Shown piece by piece: positions 37,676-46,243 of a stretch of DNA of 64,000 nt. Both the position numbers and the translations under genes were made by a program. The stretch lies in contig NZ_JAKZGP010000013.1 in NCBI RefSeq assembly GCF_022549775.1, positions 28,042-92,041 on the forward strand. Direction: 5' to 3'. This DNA is from Belliella filtrata. Lineage in GTDB: Bacteria > Bacteroidota > Bacteroidia > Cytophagales > Cyclobacteriaceae. The notes below the pieces were generated by a model, which was given only the letters and a program-made list of their open reading frames with translations, ran no database searches and was not told the origin of the DNA. Numbering within the stretch: position 1 is the first letter of the stretch; each line of letters begins with the position of its first letter.

Positions 37676-38694
37676 ATGTAAGCCGCTTACATATCCTTTT
37701 GATCCTGTTGGGAGCCATGCTCATCAACCAGCAGGATCTTAAAGGACAGTCTAGCCATGCTGCATTTCAATTTGTAGATCATCCTTCCTATACCCGACTA
37801 GCATCACTGGGTGGCGTGAACATTACGGCACAAAGTGATCCCTTAATGTTCCTATCCAATCCTGCACTTTTGGATAGTAGTAACCTCTTTCACCCAGCTT
37901 TGCATTACCTCAATTTTCCTGGTGGTATCAATGCAGCAACGCTTGGATATAGCTTTTCTGGGTTCTCTAACGGAATCATTGGAGTTGGAATTCAATATTT
38001 TAACTATGGGGAGCTTCAAGGCTTTGATGACTTAGGCCTACCCACAGGTGGATTTCTTGCTAATGAATTTGCTATTTCTACTTCCTATGCAAGACAGACA
38101 GGCATATTCAATTATGGAGGAAGCATAAAATTGATGGGGTCAGTTTTGGATAGTTTTCAAGCTTATGCTATTGCCTTCGACTTTGGAGTCAATTATCAAC
38201 ATCCAGCTCAAGACCTAACACTAGCCATAAACTTAAGGAATTTGGGATTTAACGTAAAAAACTACATCGATGAACAAAACCTTCAGCTTCCTACCGATGT
38301 TCGAATAGGAGCGAGTTTCAAACCAGAGCATGCACCTTTTCGATTCCACCTTACCCTTAGAAACCTTCAAGCAAGAGAAATGGATTTTTATAATCCAAAC
38401 ATTATTGATGAAAATCAACGAAATAGCATAGGTGCTAGCATTTTCAGAAGAGCTGTATTTGGAGTAGAAATCATTCCTTCAGAATACTTTAATCTCCAAA
38501 TGGGATACAATCATCTGATCAGAAGAGAATTTGACACCACCATAGGAGCTGGCTCAGCTGGCTTTACTGGAGGTTTAGCATTCAAAATGAAGCAATTCGA
38601 ATTTTCATATGCCCGCATGTTCTACCATGTACCTGGAGGTTCAAATGTAATAGGGGTAAGTAGTATTATAAACAATAAAAAAAGATCGTTCTAA
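37672..38694 (+). CDS. porQ: Type IX secretion system protein PorQ
   Basis: 340 residues. N-terminal signal peptide (HILLILLGAMLINQQDLKGQ), then SSHAAFQFVDHPSYTRLASLGG, the conserved PorQ opening, and an outer-membrane barrel of the PorV/PorQ (FadL-like) type ending SSIINNKKRSF. PorQ works with PorU, PorV and PorZ in processing and attaching T9SS cargo at the cell surface. The only start giving the full signal peptide is TTG at 37672, overlapping the lon stop codon (TTGA). The type B cargo protein at 15943-18723 is a likely client of the same system. Confidence 0.9.
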   Translation: MNVSRLHILLILLGAMLINQQDLKGQSSHAAFQFVDHPSYTRLASLGGVNITAQSDPLMFLSNPALLDSSNLFHPALHYLNFPGGINAATLGYSFSGFSNGIIGVGIQYFNYGELQGFDDLGLPTGGFLANEFAISTSYARQTGIFNYGGSIKLMGSVLDSFQAYAIAFDFGVNYQHPAQDLTLAINLRNLGFNVKNYIDEQNLQLPTDVRIGASFKPEHAPFRFHLTLRNLQAREMDFYNPNIIDENQRNSIGASIFRRAVFGVEIIPSEYFNLQMGYNHLIRREFDTTIGAGSAGFTGGLAFKMKQFEFSYARMFYHVPGGSNVIGVSSIINNKKRSF

Positions 38695-38705
38695 AACGTA
38701 ACCAT

Positions 38706-40112
38706 ATGAGAAGTGATTTTAAAGATTTGACACCAAAGCAGATTGTATCTGAACTTGATAAGTATATTATCGGCCAACATGATGCAAAACGAAACGTTGC
38801 CATAGCATTGAGAAATCGAATCAGGCGACTAATGGTAAAAACTGATATCCAAAAAGATATCGTCCCCAATAACATCTTGATGATCGGATCCACTGGAGTG
38901 GGTAAAACAGAGATAGCAAGAAGGCTTGCAAAAATTGCAAATGCACCCTTTACCAAAGTAGAAGCCTCGAAATTTACCGAAGTGGGATATGTGGGTAGAG
39001 ATGTAGAAAGCATGGTAAGAGATCTAGTAGAGCAAGCTGTCCACCTTGTGCAAGCTCAAAAAAATGAAGAAGTCAAAGAAAAAGCTGCTGCAGCAGTAGA
39101 AGAAGCTATTCTTGACATCTTAATACCTCCTGTCAAAGCTCCAGGATTTGGAAAAAGTGAGTCAAGCTTCTCAAAAGAGAATTTTGACCCGAGTAATTCT
39201 TCTGATGAAGAGCTGAATGAGAGAACTAGGGAAAGATTCAGAGAAAAACTTCGAAATGGAGAAATGGAAGACAGGAAGATCGAAGTCAATGTAAAGCAAA
39301 GTCCACCTGTGGGTATAGGTATGATCGGAAATGGCATGATGGATGACGCTAGTATGGCTGGTCTTCAAGACATGATCAGCGGCATGATGCCGAAGCGTAG
39401 CAAAAAACGCAAAGTCACCATCTCTGAAGCTAGAAAAGTTTTACTTGAAGAAGAGGCCAGCAAGTTGATAGATTTTGATGAAGTCAAAGAAGAAGCTATA
39501 AAACTTGCAGAAAACAACGGAATCATATTCATCGATGAAATTGACAAGATCGCATCTAAGTCAAGTAAATCAGCTGGTGGACCTGATGTATCCAGAGAAG
39601 GCGTTCAAAGAGACCTTCTTCCTATCGTAGAAGGTTCGGCTGTCAATACCAAATATGGCATCATCAATACTGACCATGTGTTGTTTATAGCAGCTGGAGC
39701 ATTCCACGTATCGAAGCCATCAGACTTGATTCCCGAACTACAAGGAAGGTTCCCGATCAGGGTGGAATTGAATAGCCTTACCGAGGAGGATTTCTACAAA
39801 ATTCTAAAAGATCCTAAAAATGCGCTAACGAAGCAGTATCAAGCGCTTTTTGAAACTGAAGAAGTTTATCTCGAATTCAATGAAGAAGCTATTCAAGAAA
39901 TTGCCAAACTTGCATTTCAAATCAATGAAGAAGTTGAAAATATTGGAGCAAGAAGACTTCATACAGTAATGAGTCACTTACTCAACGACTTCTTATTTGA
40001 AGTACCAGATACTATCGAGGCAAATGCTAAAATCATGATCACTAAAGAAATGGTCAATGAAAGACTAAGCGTTTTGGTAAAAAATAGAGACCTTTCACAA
40101 TTCATACTTTAA
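38706..40112 (+). CDS. hslU: ATPase subunit of the HslUV protease
   Basis: 468 residues. N-terminal LTPKQIVSELDKYIIGQ, Walker A GSTGVGKTE at about 60-68, a long charged intermediate (I) domain at about 110-240 with a Met/Gly-rich stretch, Walker B GIIFIDEIDKIA, and a C-terminal tail ending RDLSQFIL, which inserts into HslV. It unfolds substrates for the HslV peptidase. hslV is not next to it here. It begins 11 bases after porQ and ends in a terminator, so lon-porQ-hslU may be one transcript. Confidence 0.96.
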   Translation: MRSDFKDLTPKQIVSELDKYIIGQHDAKRNVAIALRNRIRRLMVKTDIQKDIVPNNILMIGSTGVGKTEIARRLAKIANAPFTKVEASKFTEVGYVGRDVESMVRDLVEQAVHLVQAQKNEEVKEKAAAAVEEAILDILIPPVKAPGFGKSESSFSKENFDPSNSSDEELNERTRERFREKLRNGEMEDRKIEVNVKQSPPVGIGMIGNGMMDDASMAGLQDMISGMMPKRSKKRKVTISEARKVLLEEEASKLIDFDEVKEEAIKLAENNGIIFIDEIDKIASKSSKSAGGPDVSREGVQRDLLPIVEGSAVNTKYGIINTDHVLFIAAGAFHVSKPSDLIPELQGRFPIRVELNSLTEEDFYKILKDPKNALTKQYQALFETEEVYLEFNEEAIQEIAKLAFQINEEVENIGARRLHTVMSHLLNDFLFEVPDTIEANAKIMITKEMVNERLSVLVKNRDLSQFIL

Positions 40113-40120
40113 AAAGTCCC

Positions 40121-40150
40121 AAAAGGCTACCTACAAATGGGTAGCCTTTT
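40121..40150 (+). terminator. Intrinsic terminator after hslU
   Basis: Perfect 11-bp stem (40121-40131 with 40140-40150), 8-base loop, then a T-run. It ends the lon-porQ-hslU run. Confidence 0.9.
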
Positions 40151-40218
40151 TTGTTTGCTTGAGTATCTTGCACTAGCATTGAGTAGCGCTTCGAAAACAA
40201 TTAAAACACTTATCTACC

Positions 40219-40947
40219 ATGAAATCATTATATATCATTACAGGAACAAGTAAGGGAATCGGGGAAGCACTTCTTCATCTACTCGCTAAAAATAATGACA
40301 ACACCATAGTCAGTATTTCTAGAAGTAGTTTGAACTTTGAGCAATCAAATGTTAAACATTTTGAGATAGATCTAGGGAACTTTGATCAATTAACCCAGTG
40401 CCTAGACAAGGTTTTTTTAAAAGATACTTTCGGTAAAATTGTGCTAATAAACAATGCAGGGTGGATTGGTGAAATAAACCACTTCGGGAAGCTAGCTCAT
40501 CAAAGCATTGCAGATATCTATAAAATTAATGCAATAGCTCCCGCCATTTTGATGAATGAGTATTTCAAAAGATATGCGCATCTGAGCGCGGATAAAATCA
40601 TTATCAACATCAGTTCTGGTGCAGCGGAAAAAGTGATCGACGGCTGGTCTGGCTACTCTTCCACCAAATCCTCACTCAATATGCTCAGCAAAATTGCACA
40701 GGAAGAGTCAAATCAAAATCAAAATGGCATCAGGGTCTTTGCCGTATCTCCAGGAGTTGTCGACACCAAAATGCAGGAAAATATCCGGTCAGCTCCACGA
40801 TCTGGATTTTCAAGTCTCGAGAAATTTGAGAAGCTGAAAAGTGAAAATGTTCTAAATTCTCCTAAGGAGGCAGCTGAAAAAATAATTTATATTATTTCCC
40901 AGTTCGATAGGCTTGACGGAGTACTCCAAGATGTAAGAGATTTCTAA
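40219..40947 (+). CDS. Short-chain dehydrogenase/reductase (SDR)
   Basis: 242 residues, a classical SDR. The cofactor motif is TGTSKGIGEAL (about 8-18), NNAGW is at about 83-87, and the catalytic Tyr/Lys are in YSSTKSS (about 147-153). The substrate loop has the usual VSPGVVDTKMQ. The overall look is near sepiapterin-reductase-like SDRs, but the substrate cannot be fixed. The 255 bases downstream are very AT-rich and carry nothing I recognise. Confidence 0.9.
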   Translation: MKSLYIITGTSKGIGEALLHLLAKNNDNTIVSISRSSLNFEQSNVKHFEIDLGNFDQLTQCLDKVFLKDTFGKIVLINNAGWIGEINHFGKLAHQSIADIYKINAIAPAILMNEYFKRYAHLSADKIIINISSGAAEKVIDGWSGYSSTKSSLNMLSKIAQEESNQNQNGIRVFAVSPGVVDTKMQENIRSAPRSGFSSLEKFEKLKSENVLNSPKEAAEKIIYIISQFDRLDGVLQDVRDF

Positions 40948-41202
40948 CAAATTGCACTATGAATCTTTGAATATAACATGTCAATGGAAGAAACAATTTG
41001 TAGTTTGAAAAAATAATTTAATTTTTTTATCCTTTTTCCCAGAAGACAGAATTTGAATTATTCCAATATTCACCTATACTCGGAAATGTGTAATTAATCT
41101 ACATTTTCAGCACATTTACTTCTATTTTTTAGACCTAAATGTTGTTGATATTTTTATTTTTTTGACTAAAACAAGTCTTAAATACTTGTGAGAATTAACT
41201 AC

Positions 41203-41697
41203 CTATAGCATCTCATTTTTTGGAAAATCATAAGCTAAAAATTCGATTTCAGCAGGTGAAATGGATGTCCATGATTTAGATCCAATCTTGAATATAACTA
41301 CTCCACAAGTAGGTAAATTGTTTAACCTAAATCCAAAATAACTCAACAAATCATTCATTCCGGGGTTATGACCAACTAAATACAAATTTTCAACATCATC
41401 TGATACATGTCTGATAGACCTGATCAATTCATATTGACTTGCATGATAGAGTTCTCTTTTATAATGAATCAATTCATCACTCACTCCAAGATTTTGAGCA
41501 AAAATCCTGGCAGTTTCTTTAGTCCTGACAGCATCAGAAACTAACATATATTCGGGAATAATCCCTTTTTTTTTCAACCGCTGTGCCATTCGTGGAGCAT
41601 CTCTCAACCCCCTCTCAGAAAGTGGTCTTTTGTGGTCGTCCAAAAATGGATTATCCCAAGATGACTTTGCATGCCTTACGATTATTAGCTTTTTCAT
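41203..41697 (-). CDS. SixA-type histidine phosphatase
   Basis: 164 residues from the ATG at 41697; an ATG five codons upstream is less likely. The RHG motif is RHAKSSW at about 8-14, followed by HKRPLSERGLRDAP, and the second catalytic His is in LVGHNPGMNDL. It is the short single-domain form like SixA, which removes phosphate from phosphohistidine in signalling proteins. The target here is unknown. It is divergent from the cold-shock gene. Confidence 0.9.
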   Translation of the reverse strand: MKKLIIVRHAKSSWDNPFLDDHKRPLSERGLRDAPRMAQRLKKKGIIPEYMLVSDAVRTKETARIFAQNLGVSDELIHYKRELYHASQYELIRSIRHVSDDVENLYLVGHNPGMNDLLSYFGFRLNNLPTCGVVIFKIGSKSWTSISPAEIEFLAYDFPKNEML

Positions 41698-41783
41698 AAT
41701 GTCAATTTTCAAGAATTTTTTTTTGATAGTTTCTGCAATTTATTTACATTTATCAAAGATTTAACCACATAATTTTAATATTC

Positions 41784-41975
41784 ATGCTCACCGGTATAGT
41801 AAAATTCTACAATGACGCAAAGGGTTTCGGTTTCATAGTTGATGATGAATCTCAAAGCGACGTATTCGTTCACGCTACAGGCTTAGTAGACAAAGTAGCA
41901 CAAGATGACAAAGTAACATTTGATGTCAAGGAAGGCAAAAAAGGCCCAAATGCTATCAATGTAAAGAAAGCTTAA
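41784..41975 (+). CDS. Cold-shock domain protein (CspA family)
   Basis: 63 residues, a single OB-fold nucleic-acid-binding domain. RNP1 is KGFGFI (about 13-18) and RNP2 is VFVHAT (about 27-32). It binds single-stranded RNA or DNA and acts as an RNA chaperone. The upstream T-rich leader is short, without the long structured UTR of some cold-induced genes. A very strong terminator follows at once, so it is monocistronic. Confidence 0.96.
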   Translation: MLTGIVKFYNDAKGFGFIVDDESQSDVFVHATGLVDKVAQDDKVTFDVKEGKKGPNAINVKKA

Positions 41976-42000
41976 TCTCTTGTTAAAAATCAAGCCTTGA

Positions 42001-42030
42001 AAGGGATAATGAAAAAATTCATTATCCCTT
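42001..42030 (+). terminator. Strong intrinsic terminator after the cold-shock gene
   Basis: Perfect 13-bp stem (42001-42013 with 42018-42030), 4-base A loop, followed by T-rich sequence. Confidence 0.92.
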
Positions 42031-42121
42031 TTTTATTTTATATCCCTTATAGTCAAAATGCACTTTACCAAATTAGTCAATTTTACTTTTTTTCACTATT
42101 TTGATCATCATTAATGACTTT

Positions 42122-43582
42122 ATGATGATTCGCCCCACTGATATTCAAGCAGACAAATTTTACTCAAAGAAAGTAGGTGACTTACACCATAGAAATCTTC
42201 GGACTTGCGCTGCATCTACGCCAATTTTTGAAGCCGCTCAGATCATGGCAAAAGAAAAAATCTCATGCTTATTCATCAGTGATGAAGAACAAGTTATCAT
42301 GGGATTCGTAACAGACATCACCCTAAGAGACAAAGTAATAGCGACACAACTCAGCCCAGCTTTGGCCATTGAACAAATCATGGACAGGGGAATTGTTGCC
42401 ATTTCAGAATCTGCCTTTCTTTACGAGGCACTTCTTCTGATGTTCCAAACCAAAACACGTTACTTACTTGTCAAAAATGTAGATCGATATGTTGGCTGGA
42501 TCAGTAGGAACAAGATTTTGACAGAACAGTCACAGGGTCCTTTCATATTTATCCAATCAGTAAAACAAGCTCTTGACGTCGAAGAACTAAAAGAGAAATG
42601 GAATCAAGTTCCTAAAATCATACACCAGCTGGTGACCAATGGACTCAAAGCAGAAATTATCAATCAGATCATCACAACTGTGTCTGATACAATTGCGCTT
42701 CGTGTGATTGAAAACACGATCAGAGAGATAGGCTCACCTCCAGCAAAGTTTGTATTCTTTGTACTTGGTAGTGAAGGCAGAGGTGAGCAAACCTTAAAAA
42801 CAGATCAAGACAATGCCATCATCTATGAAGATAAGGCCAATGAACAGCGAGAACTCGTGAGGACTTACTTTCTTGATTTTGCAGACAGGGTCTCTACTGA
42901 TCTAGATAAAATAGGCTTTAGCTTCTGCCAAGGCGGACTTATGGCAAAGAATCCAAAATGGACTCATTCTCTTTCGCATTGGAAAAGAAACTATGAGAGT
43001 TGGATTCAGGAACCCACTCAAGAGACTGCAATGAAGTACTCCACTTTCTTTGACTGTAGGGCTATTTTTGGTGAATTCTCTTTACTCGAAGAGCTGAAGA
43101 CCTTCATGGATATCCAATTACAAAACCCAACAGAAAGGTTCTTTATGAATATGGGCACCAACTCCTTGCAGTTTGAACCACCGCTAACCTTTCTCAAAAA
43201 TATTCGAACCTTTAAAATTGAAGGCGAAAAGTATTTTGACATCAAAAAGACTATGAGTCCGATCGTAGACCTGGCTCGAATCTTCGCACTCAAAAATAGG
43301 ATCTTCGAAACAAACACAGGTAAAAGAATCACCGCTCTGAATCATGCAGGCATTTTTACAGACAAAGAAGCACAAGAACTCAGCCATGCTTACTATTACC
43401 TGATGGCTCTGAGGCTTGAGAAGCAAGCATTACTCATTATGGATCAAGAAAAAAACCCTGAAAACTACGTCAGTATCAATGAACTCACAAAAGTCCAATT
43501 GGTCACATTGGTGGAGATTTTCAAGGTGATCAAGGAGTTTCAGCTCAAAATCAAAGTCGAGTTTACAAGAAATTTATTTTAA
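42122..43582 (+). CDS. CBS-domain/DUF294 putative nucleotidyltransferase
   Basis: 486 residues from the ATG at 42122; the frame stays open to a TTG at 42101. Two CBS domains at about 20-140 (ACLFISDEEQ-like ISCLFISDEEQVIMGFVTD and IMDRGIVAISESAFLYEAL). A DUF294 nucleotidyltransferase domain follows at about 150-300, with the GSEGRGEQTLKTDQDNAI motif holding the likely catalytic Gly-Ser and Asp-x-Asp. A C-terminal DUF294_C helical domain covers about 330-486. Relatives often carry an N-terminal cyclic-nucleotide domain, which is absent here. A signalling role via adenine-nucleotide sensing is inferred. Confidence 0.88.
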   Translation: MMIRPTDIQADKFYSKKVGDLHHRNLRTCAASTPIFEAAQIMAKEKISCLFISDEEQVIMGFVTDITLRDKVIATQLSPALAIEQIMDRGIVAISESAFLYEALLLMFQTKTRYLLVKNVDRYVGWISRNKILTEQSQGPFIFIQSVKQALDVEELKEKWNQVPKIIHQLVTNGLKAEIINQIITTVSDTIALRVIENTIREIGSPPAKFVFFVLGSEGRGEQTLKTDQDNAIIYEDKANEQRELVRTYFLDFADRVSTDLDKIGFSFCQGGLMAKNPKWTHSLSHWKRNYESWIQEPTQETAMKYSTFFDCRAIFGEFSLLEELKTFMDIQLQNPTERFFMNMGTNSLQFEPPLTFLKNIRTFKIEGEKYFDIKKTMSPIVDLARIFALKNRIFETNTGKRITALNHAGIFTDKEAQELSHAYYYLMALRLEKQALLIMDQEKNPENYVSINELTKVQLVTLVEIFKVIKEFQLKIKVEFTRNLF

Positions 43583-43584
43583 CA

Positions 43585-43596
43585 TGATTTAAATCA
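43585..43596. promoter_or_regulatory. FNR-type box upstream of hemN
   Basis: TGATTTAAATCA is a perfect palindrome of the Crp/Fnr half-site type (TGAT-N4-ATCA). The 16 bases 43581-43596 are identical to 54303-54318 in front of the cbb3 cluster. Its centre is 58.5 bases from the G of the -7-like box before hemN. Confidence 0.75.
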
Positions 43597-43641
43597 GGAA
43601 ACAGCCCTTTTTTAATCAGCTTATTACCAATGAATAGCATG

Positions 43642-43649
43642 CATTTTTG
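43642..43649 (+). promoter_or_regulatory. -7-like box of hemN
   Basis: CATTTTTG matches TAnnTTTG except for the first base, 27 bases before the ATG. A weak box is expected for an activator-dependent promoter. The FNR-type box then lies near -65. Confidence 0.5.
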
Positions 43650-43675
43650 TCTCTCACTAATAGAGATTCAAAAAA

Positions 43676-45034
43676 ATGTATTCAATCGAGTCACTTATTA
43701 AGAAATATAATATACCCGCACCTAGGTACACCTCCTATCCCACTGTCCCACTTTGGCAAAATGACCTTAATCATGGAAATTGGGAGATTTTAGTCAAAAA
43801 GGCCTTCCAAGATTTTGGTGATAAAGAAGGTCTTTCATTATACATTCACCTGCCATTCTGTGAAAGCCTATGTATCTATTGTGGATGCAATAAGCGAATC
43901 ACAAAAAATCATGCAGTAGAAACTCCCTACTGTGATACTATCATCAGTGAATGGGATATATACATGAATTTATTTAGGCAGAAACCCAAATTAGCAAGTA
44001 TTCATCTAGGAGGTGGGACGCCGACTTTTTTTTCTCCAGAAACACTTAAAACCTTAATGGCATATATCTTGGAACGGGCTGAACTAATGGATGATGCAGA
44101 GCTAAGCTTCGAAGGCCACCCAAATAATACCACACAGAAACACTTAGAAGCTTTGTTTGAGATGGGATTCAAAAGGGTAAGCTATGGTATTCAAGATTTC
44201 AATCCAGAGGTGCAAAAAGCTATTCATAGGATACAGCCATTTGAAAAAGTGAAAGAAGCTACATTAAATGCCCGAATGATCGGATATGATTCAGTAAATT
44301 TTGATTTGATATATGGCTTGCCCTTTCAAACCATAGACTCGATCACTGATACTTTTGAAAAAGTCTCAATGCTGAACCCAGACCGGATTGCTTTCTATAG
44401 CTATGCACATTTACCGTCTGTATTCCCTGCGCAGAAATCATATGAAATGCATCTGCCCACTGAAGCTGAAAAAAGAAAACTCTATGAGAAAGGACGAGAG
44501 ATTTTAGCAACTATGGGCTATATAGAAATCGGAATGGATCATTTTGCATTGCCAACAGACCCATTGTCAAAAGCTAAGAAGGACAAAACCTTGCATAGGA
44601 ACTTCATGGGGTACACAACTTCACCTTCCAAATTACTCATTGGTCTAGGAAATAGTGCCATTTCAGACATCCATTATGCATACAAACAAAATGCAAAAGA
44701 TGTAAAAATCTATCAACAACAAATTGAAAATAAACTTCTCACAGCTTCAAAAAGCCACTTAATGTCAGTTAAAGACATCCAAAACAGGGACATTATTCTT
44801 TCATTGATTTGTAATCAAAAAGTAAGCTGGAACAGGTCCTTTCTCCAACATATAAATAAAGTAAACCTTTCAAAACTTAACACTTTTCAAAGCGAAGGAT
44901 TGATCAAATTCAATTCAAATGGACTAAAGGTATTGCCCAAAGGGCAACCATTCTTAAGAAATATTTGTACCATATTCGATGAAAGAATGCAAGATAATGA
45001 AGCTAAGCTATTTAGCTTTAGTAAGGCTATCTGA
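43676..45034 (+). CDS. hemN: Oxygen-independent coproporphyrinogen III oxidase
   Basis: 452 residues, the length of true HemN. The radical-SAM cluster cysteines C62, C66 and C69 are in PFCESLCIYCGC, the extra C71 typical of HemN is present, and GGGTPTFFSPE follows. It makes protoporphyrinogen without oxygen. It has an FNR-type box upstream identical to that of the cbb3 oxidase cluster, whose three hemes need this pathway at low oxygen. The YxSYPTVPLW opening and the C-terminal HemN domain (about 360-440) support true HemN over HemW. Confidence 0.94.
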   Translation: MYSIESLIKKYNIPAPRYTSYPTVPLWQNDLNHGNWEILVKKAFQDFGDKEGLSLYIHLPFCESLCIYCGCNKRITKNHAVETPYCDTIISEWDIYMNLFRQKPKLASIHLGGGTPTFFSPETLKTLMAYILERAELMDDAELSFEGHPNNTTQKHLEALFEMGFKRVSYGIQDFNPEVQKAIHRIQPFEKVKEATLNARMIGYDSVNFDLIYGLPFQTIDSITDTFEKVSMLNPDRIAFYSYAHLPSVFPAQKSYEMHLPTEAEKRKLYEKGREILATMGYIEIGMDHFALPTDPLSKAKKDKTLHRNFMGYTTSPSKLLIGLGNSAISDIHYAYKQNAKDVKIYQQQIENKLLTASKSHLMSVKDIQNRDIILSLICNQKVSWNRSFLQHINKVNLSKLNTFQSEGLIKFNSNGLKVLPKGQPFLRNICTIFDERMQDNEAKLFSFSKAI

Positions 45035-45059
45035 GGCAATTCTGAATATATTCTCTTTC

Positions 45060-45097
45060 AATATCAGTTTCATTATGCTACAGGTGAAACTGATATT
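45060..45097. terminator. Bidirectional terminator between hemN and the cco cluster
   Basis: Perfect 13-bp stem (45060-45072 with 45085-45097), 12-base loop, with T-rich flanks on both strands. It lies between convergent genes. Confidence 0.8.
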
Positions 45098-45101
45098 ATT
45101 A

Positions 45102-45806
45102 TTATTTGCATAATGTCATCTCGTACTGATCAGAGCCTTGTTCTACAAAATGAAGGGCTGGACTAAGCATGTGAATCCCCAACCCTAAACCTCTAATAAT
45201 AAACAATACACCAATAAACATGGCGAAATATGGCAAAGCATTGGTGAGCTTGGTCCGTATCCTTGAGGAAATAATCTTACCAGAAACCATCACACCTATC
45301 AGCATTGGTATGGTACCAACTCCGAAGGACAGCATGTAGAAACCGCCTTCGATAGGACTTTGAGTCGCCAACGAAGCAATCAAGGCGATATATACCATCC
45401 CGCAGGGTAAAAGTGCATTCAGTATCCCCGAAGCAAAGAAAGCTAGACTTCCACCTTTTTTTAAAAAATAGCCTAAAGAAGATTTCAACTTATAAACGGC
45501 TCCAAACAAGCCCGATTGGGTAATCAATCTCTCTGAACTTTTGTAAAAAAATGCCATTAACAAAATCAAGGCTCCCATAAGCACTGAAATCCACTGTTGA
45601 ATACCTGCCAATGCCAATGAAAAACCTATCATACCCAGCAACACACCCAATACAGAATAGGTAAGTGTCCGCCCAAGATTGTAAATGATTTTATTGCGAA
45701 GAAACGGTGAATTGTCTTTCGCTGAAATTGCCAAAGCAATAGGACCACACATTCCAAGACAATGGAACGAGCCTAAAAAGCCCAAAATAAAAGCTGTCAA
45801 GTACAT
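45102..45806 (-). CDS. SafE/TauE-like membrane protein of the cbb3 cluster
   Basis: 234 residues with about six membrane helices. The N-terminal GSFHCLGMCGPIALAIS (about 11-27) with paired Cys/His and the later GILNALLPCGMVYIALI (about 124-140) are typical of the urease-accessory/SafE-like proteins found at the ends of cco clusters. These are thought to help copper supply or assembly of the oxidase rather than to export sulfite. It starts directly after the ccoH stop, with no spacer. Confidence 0.85.
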   Translation of the reverse strand: MYLTAFILGFLGSFHCLGMCGPIALAISAKDNSPFLRNKIIYNLGRTLTYSVLGVLLGMIGFSLALAGIQQWISVLMGALILLMAFFYKSSERLITQSGLFGAVYKLKSSLGYFLKKGGSLAFFASGILNALLPCGMVYIALIASLATQSPIEGGFYMLSFGVGTIPMLIGVMVSGKIISSRIRTKLTNALPYFAMFIGVLFIIRGLGLGIHMLSPALHFVEQGSDQYEMTLCK

Positions 45807-46232
45807 CTAAATATCTATTTTGATCTCGTCGTAATACAATACCCCCTCGTTTTCCCAACTGACCTTCACTCTCCAATATCCAGGCATAAGCATTGCCAAA
45901 TCCACTAATCCATCTTCTGTTTTGATTTCTTGAAAATTCAACTTTGAATCTAACCTCGCATCTGAAGGTCTAAAAAAATGGATCGTTCCTATAGCACTTT
46001 CAGGTACGTTCAAACTTAAGGCTTTGAGCTTAGCATTATAATCCAAAACCTTATATTCAAGAGATTTAGCATTAGAAATCTTATCTATTTGTTCCTGATA
46101 CTTGATCTCTTCTTCATAGTATTGCTGGGTGACCAGATGAATATCATCTTGCTTCATGCATATAGTCACCAAGCCAATCATAAACACCACAAATGCGGCA
46201 ATTACTATTACAATTCCTTTTCCCCAGTCCAT
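45807..46232 (-). CDS. ccoH: FixH/CcoH-family cbb3 oxidase assembly protein
   Basis: 141 residues. One N-terminal membrane helix (about 6-26, VIAAFVVFMIGLVTICMKQ) is followed by YYEEEIKYQEQIDK and a periplasmic beta-rich domain ending YYDEIKIDI, as in the FixH family. It is needed for oxidase assembly or stability. It sits between ccoG and the SafE-like gene, the usual order. It lies 11 bases after ccoG. Confidence 0.9.
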   Translation of the reverse strand: MDWGKGIVIVIAAFVVFMIGLVTICMKQDDIHLVTQQYYEEEIKYQEQIDKISNAKSLEYKVLDYNAKLKALSLNVPESAIGTIHFFRPSDARLDSKLNFQEIKTEDGLVDLAMLMPGYWRVKVSWENEGVLYYDEIKIDI

Positions 46233-46243
46233 ATTTATTTGAT

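Noticed and set aside
40948..41202. AT-rich gap after the SDR gene, examined for a tRNA or small RNA
   Set aside because: No cloverleaf, promoter or stable hairpin could be seen.
41784..41975. Cold-shock leader examined for a riboswitch-like thermosensor
   Set aside because: The leader is only about 70 bases and shows no clear conserved stem.
45102..45806. Reading the SafE-like protein as a sulfite exporter
   Set aside because: The family name comes from distant members; the cco context and the Cys/His helix motifs fit an oxidase helper role better.
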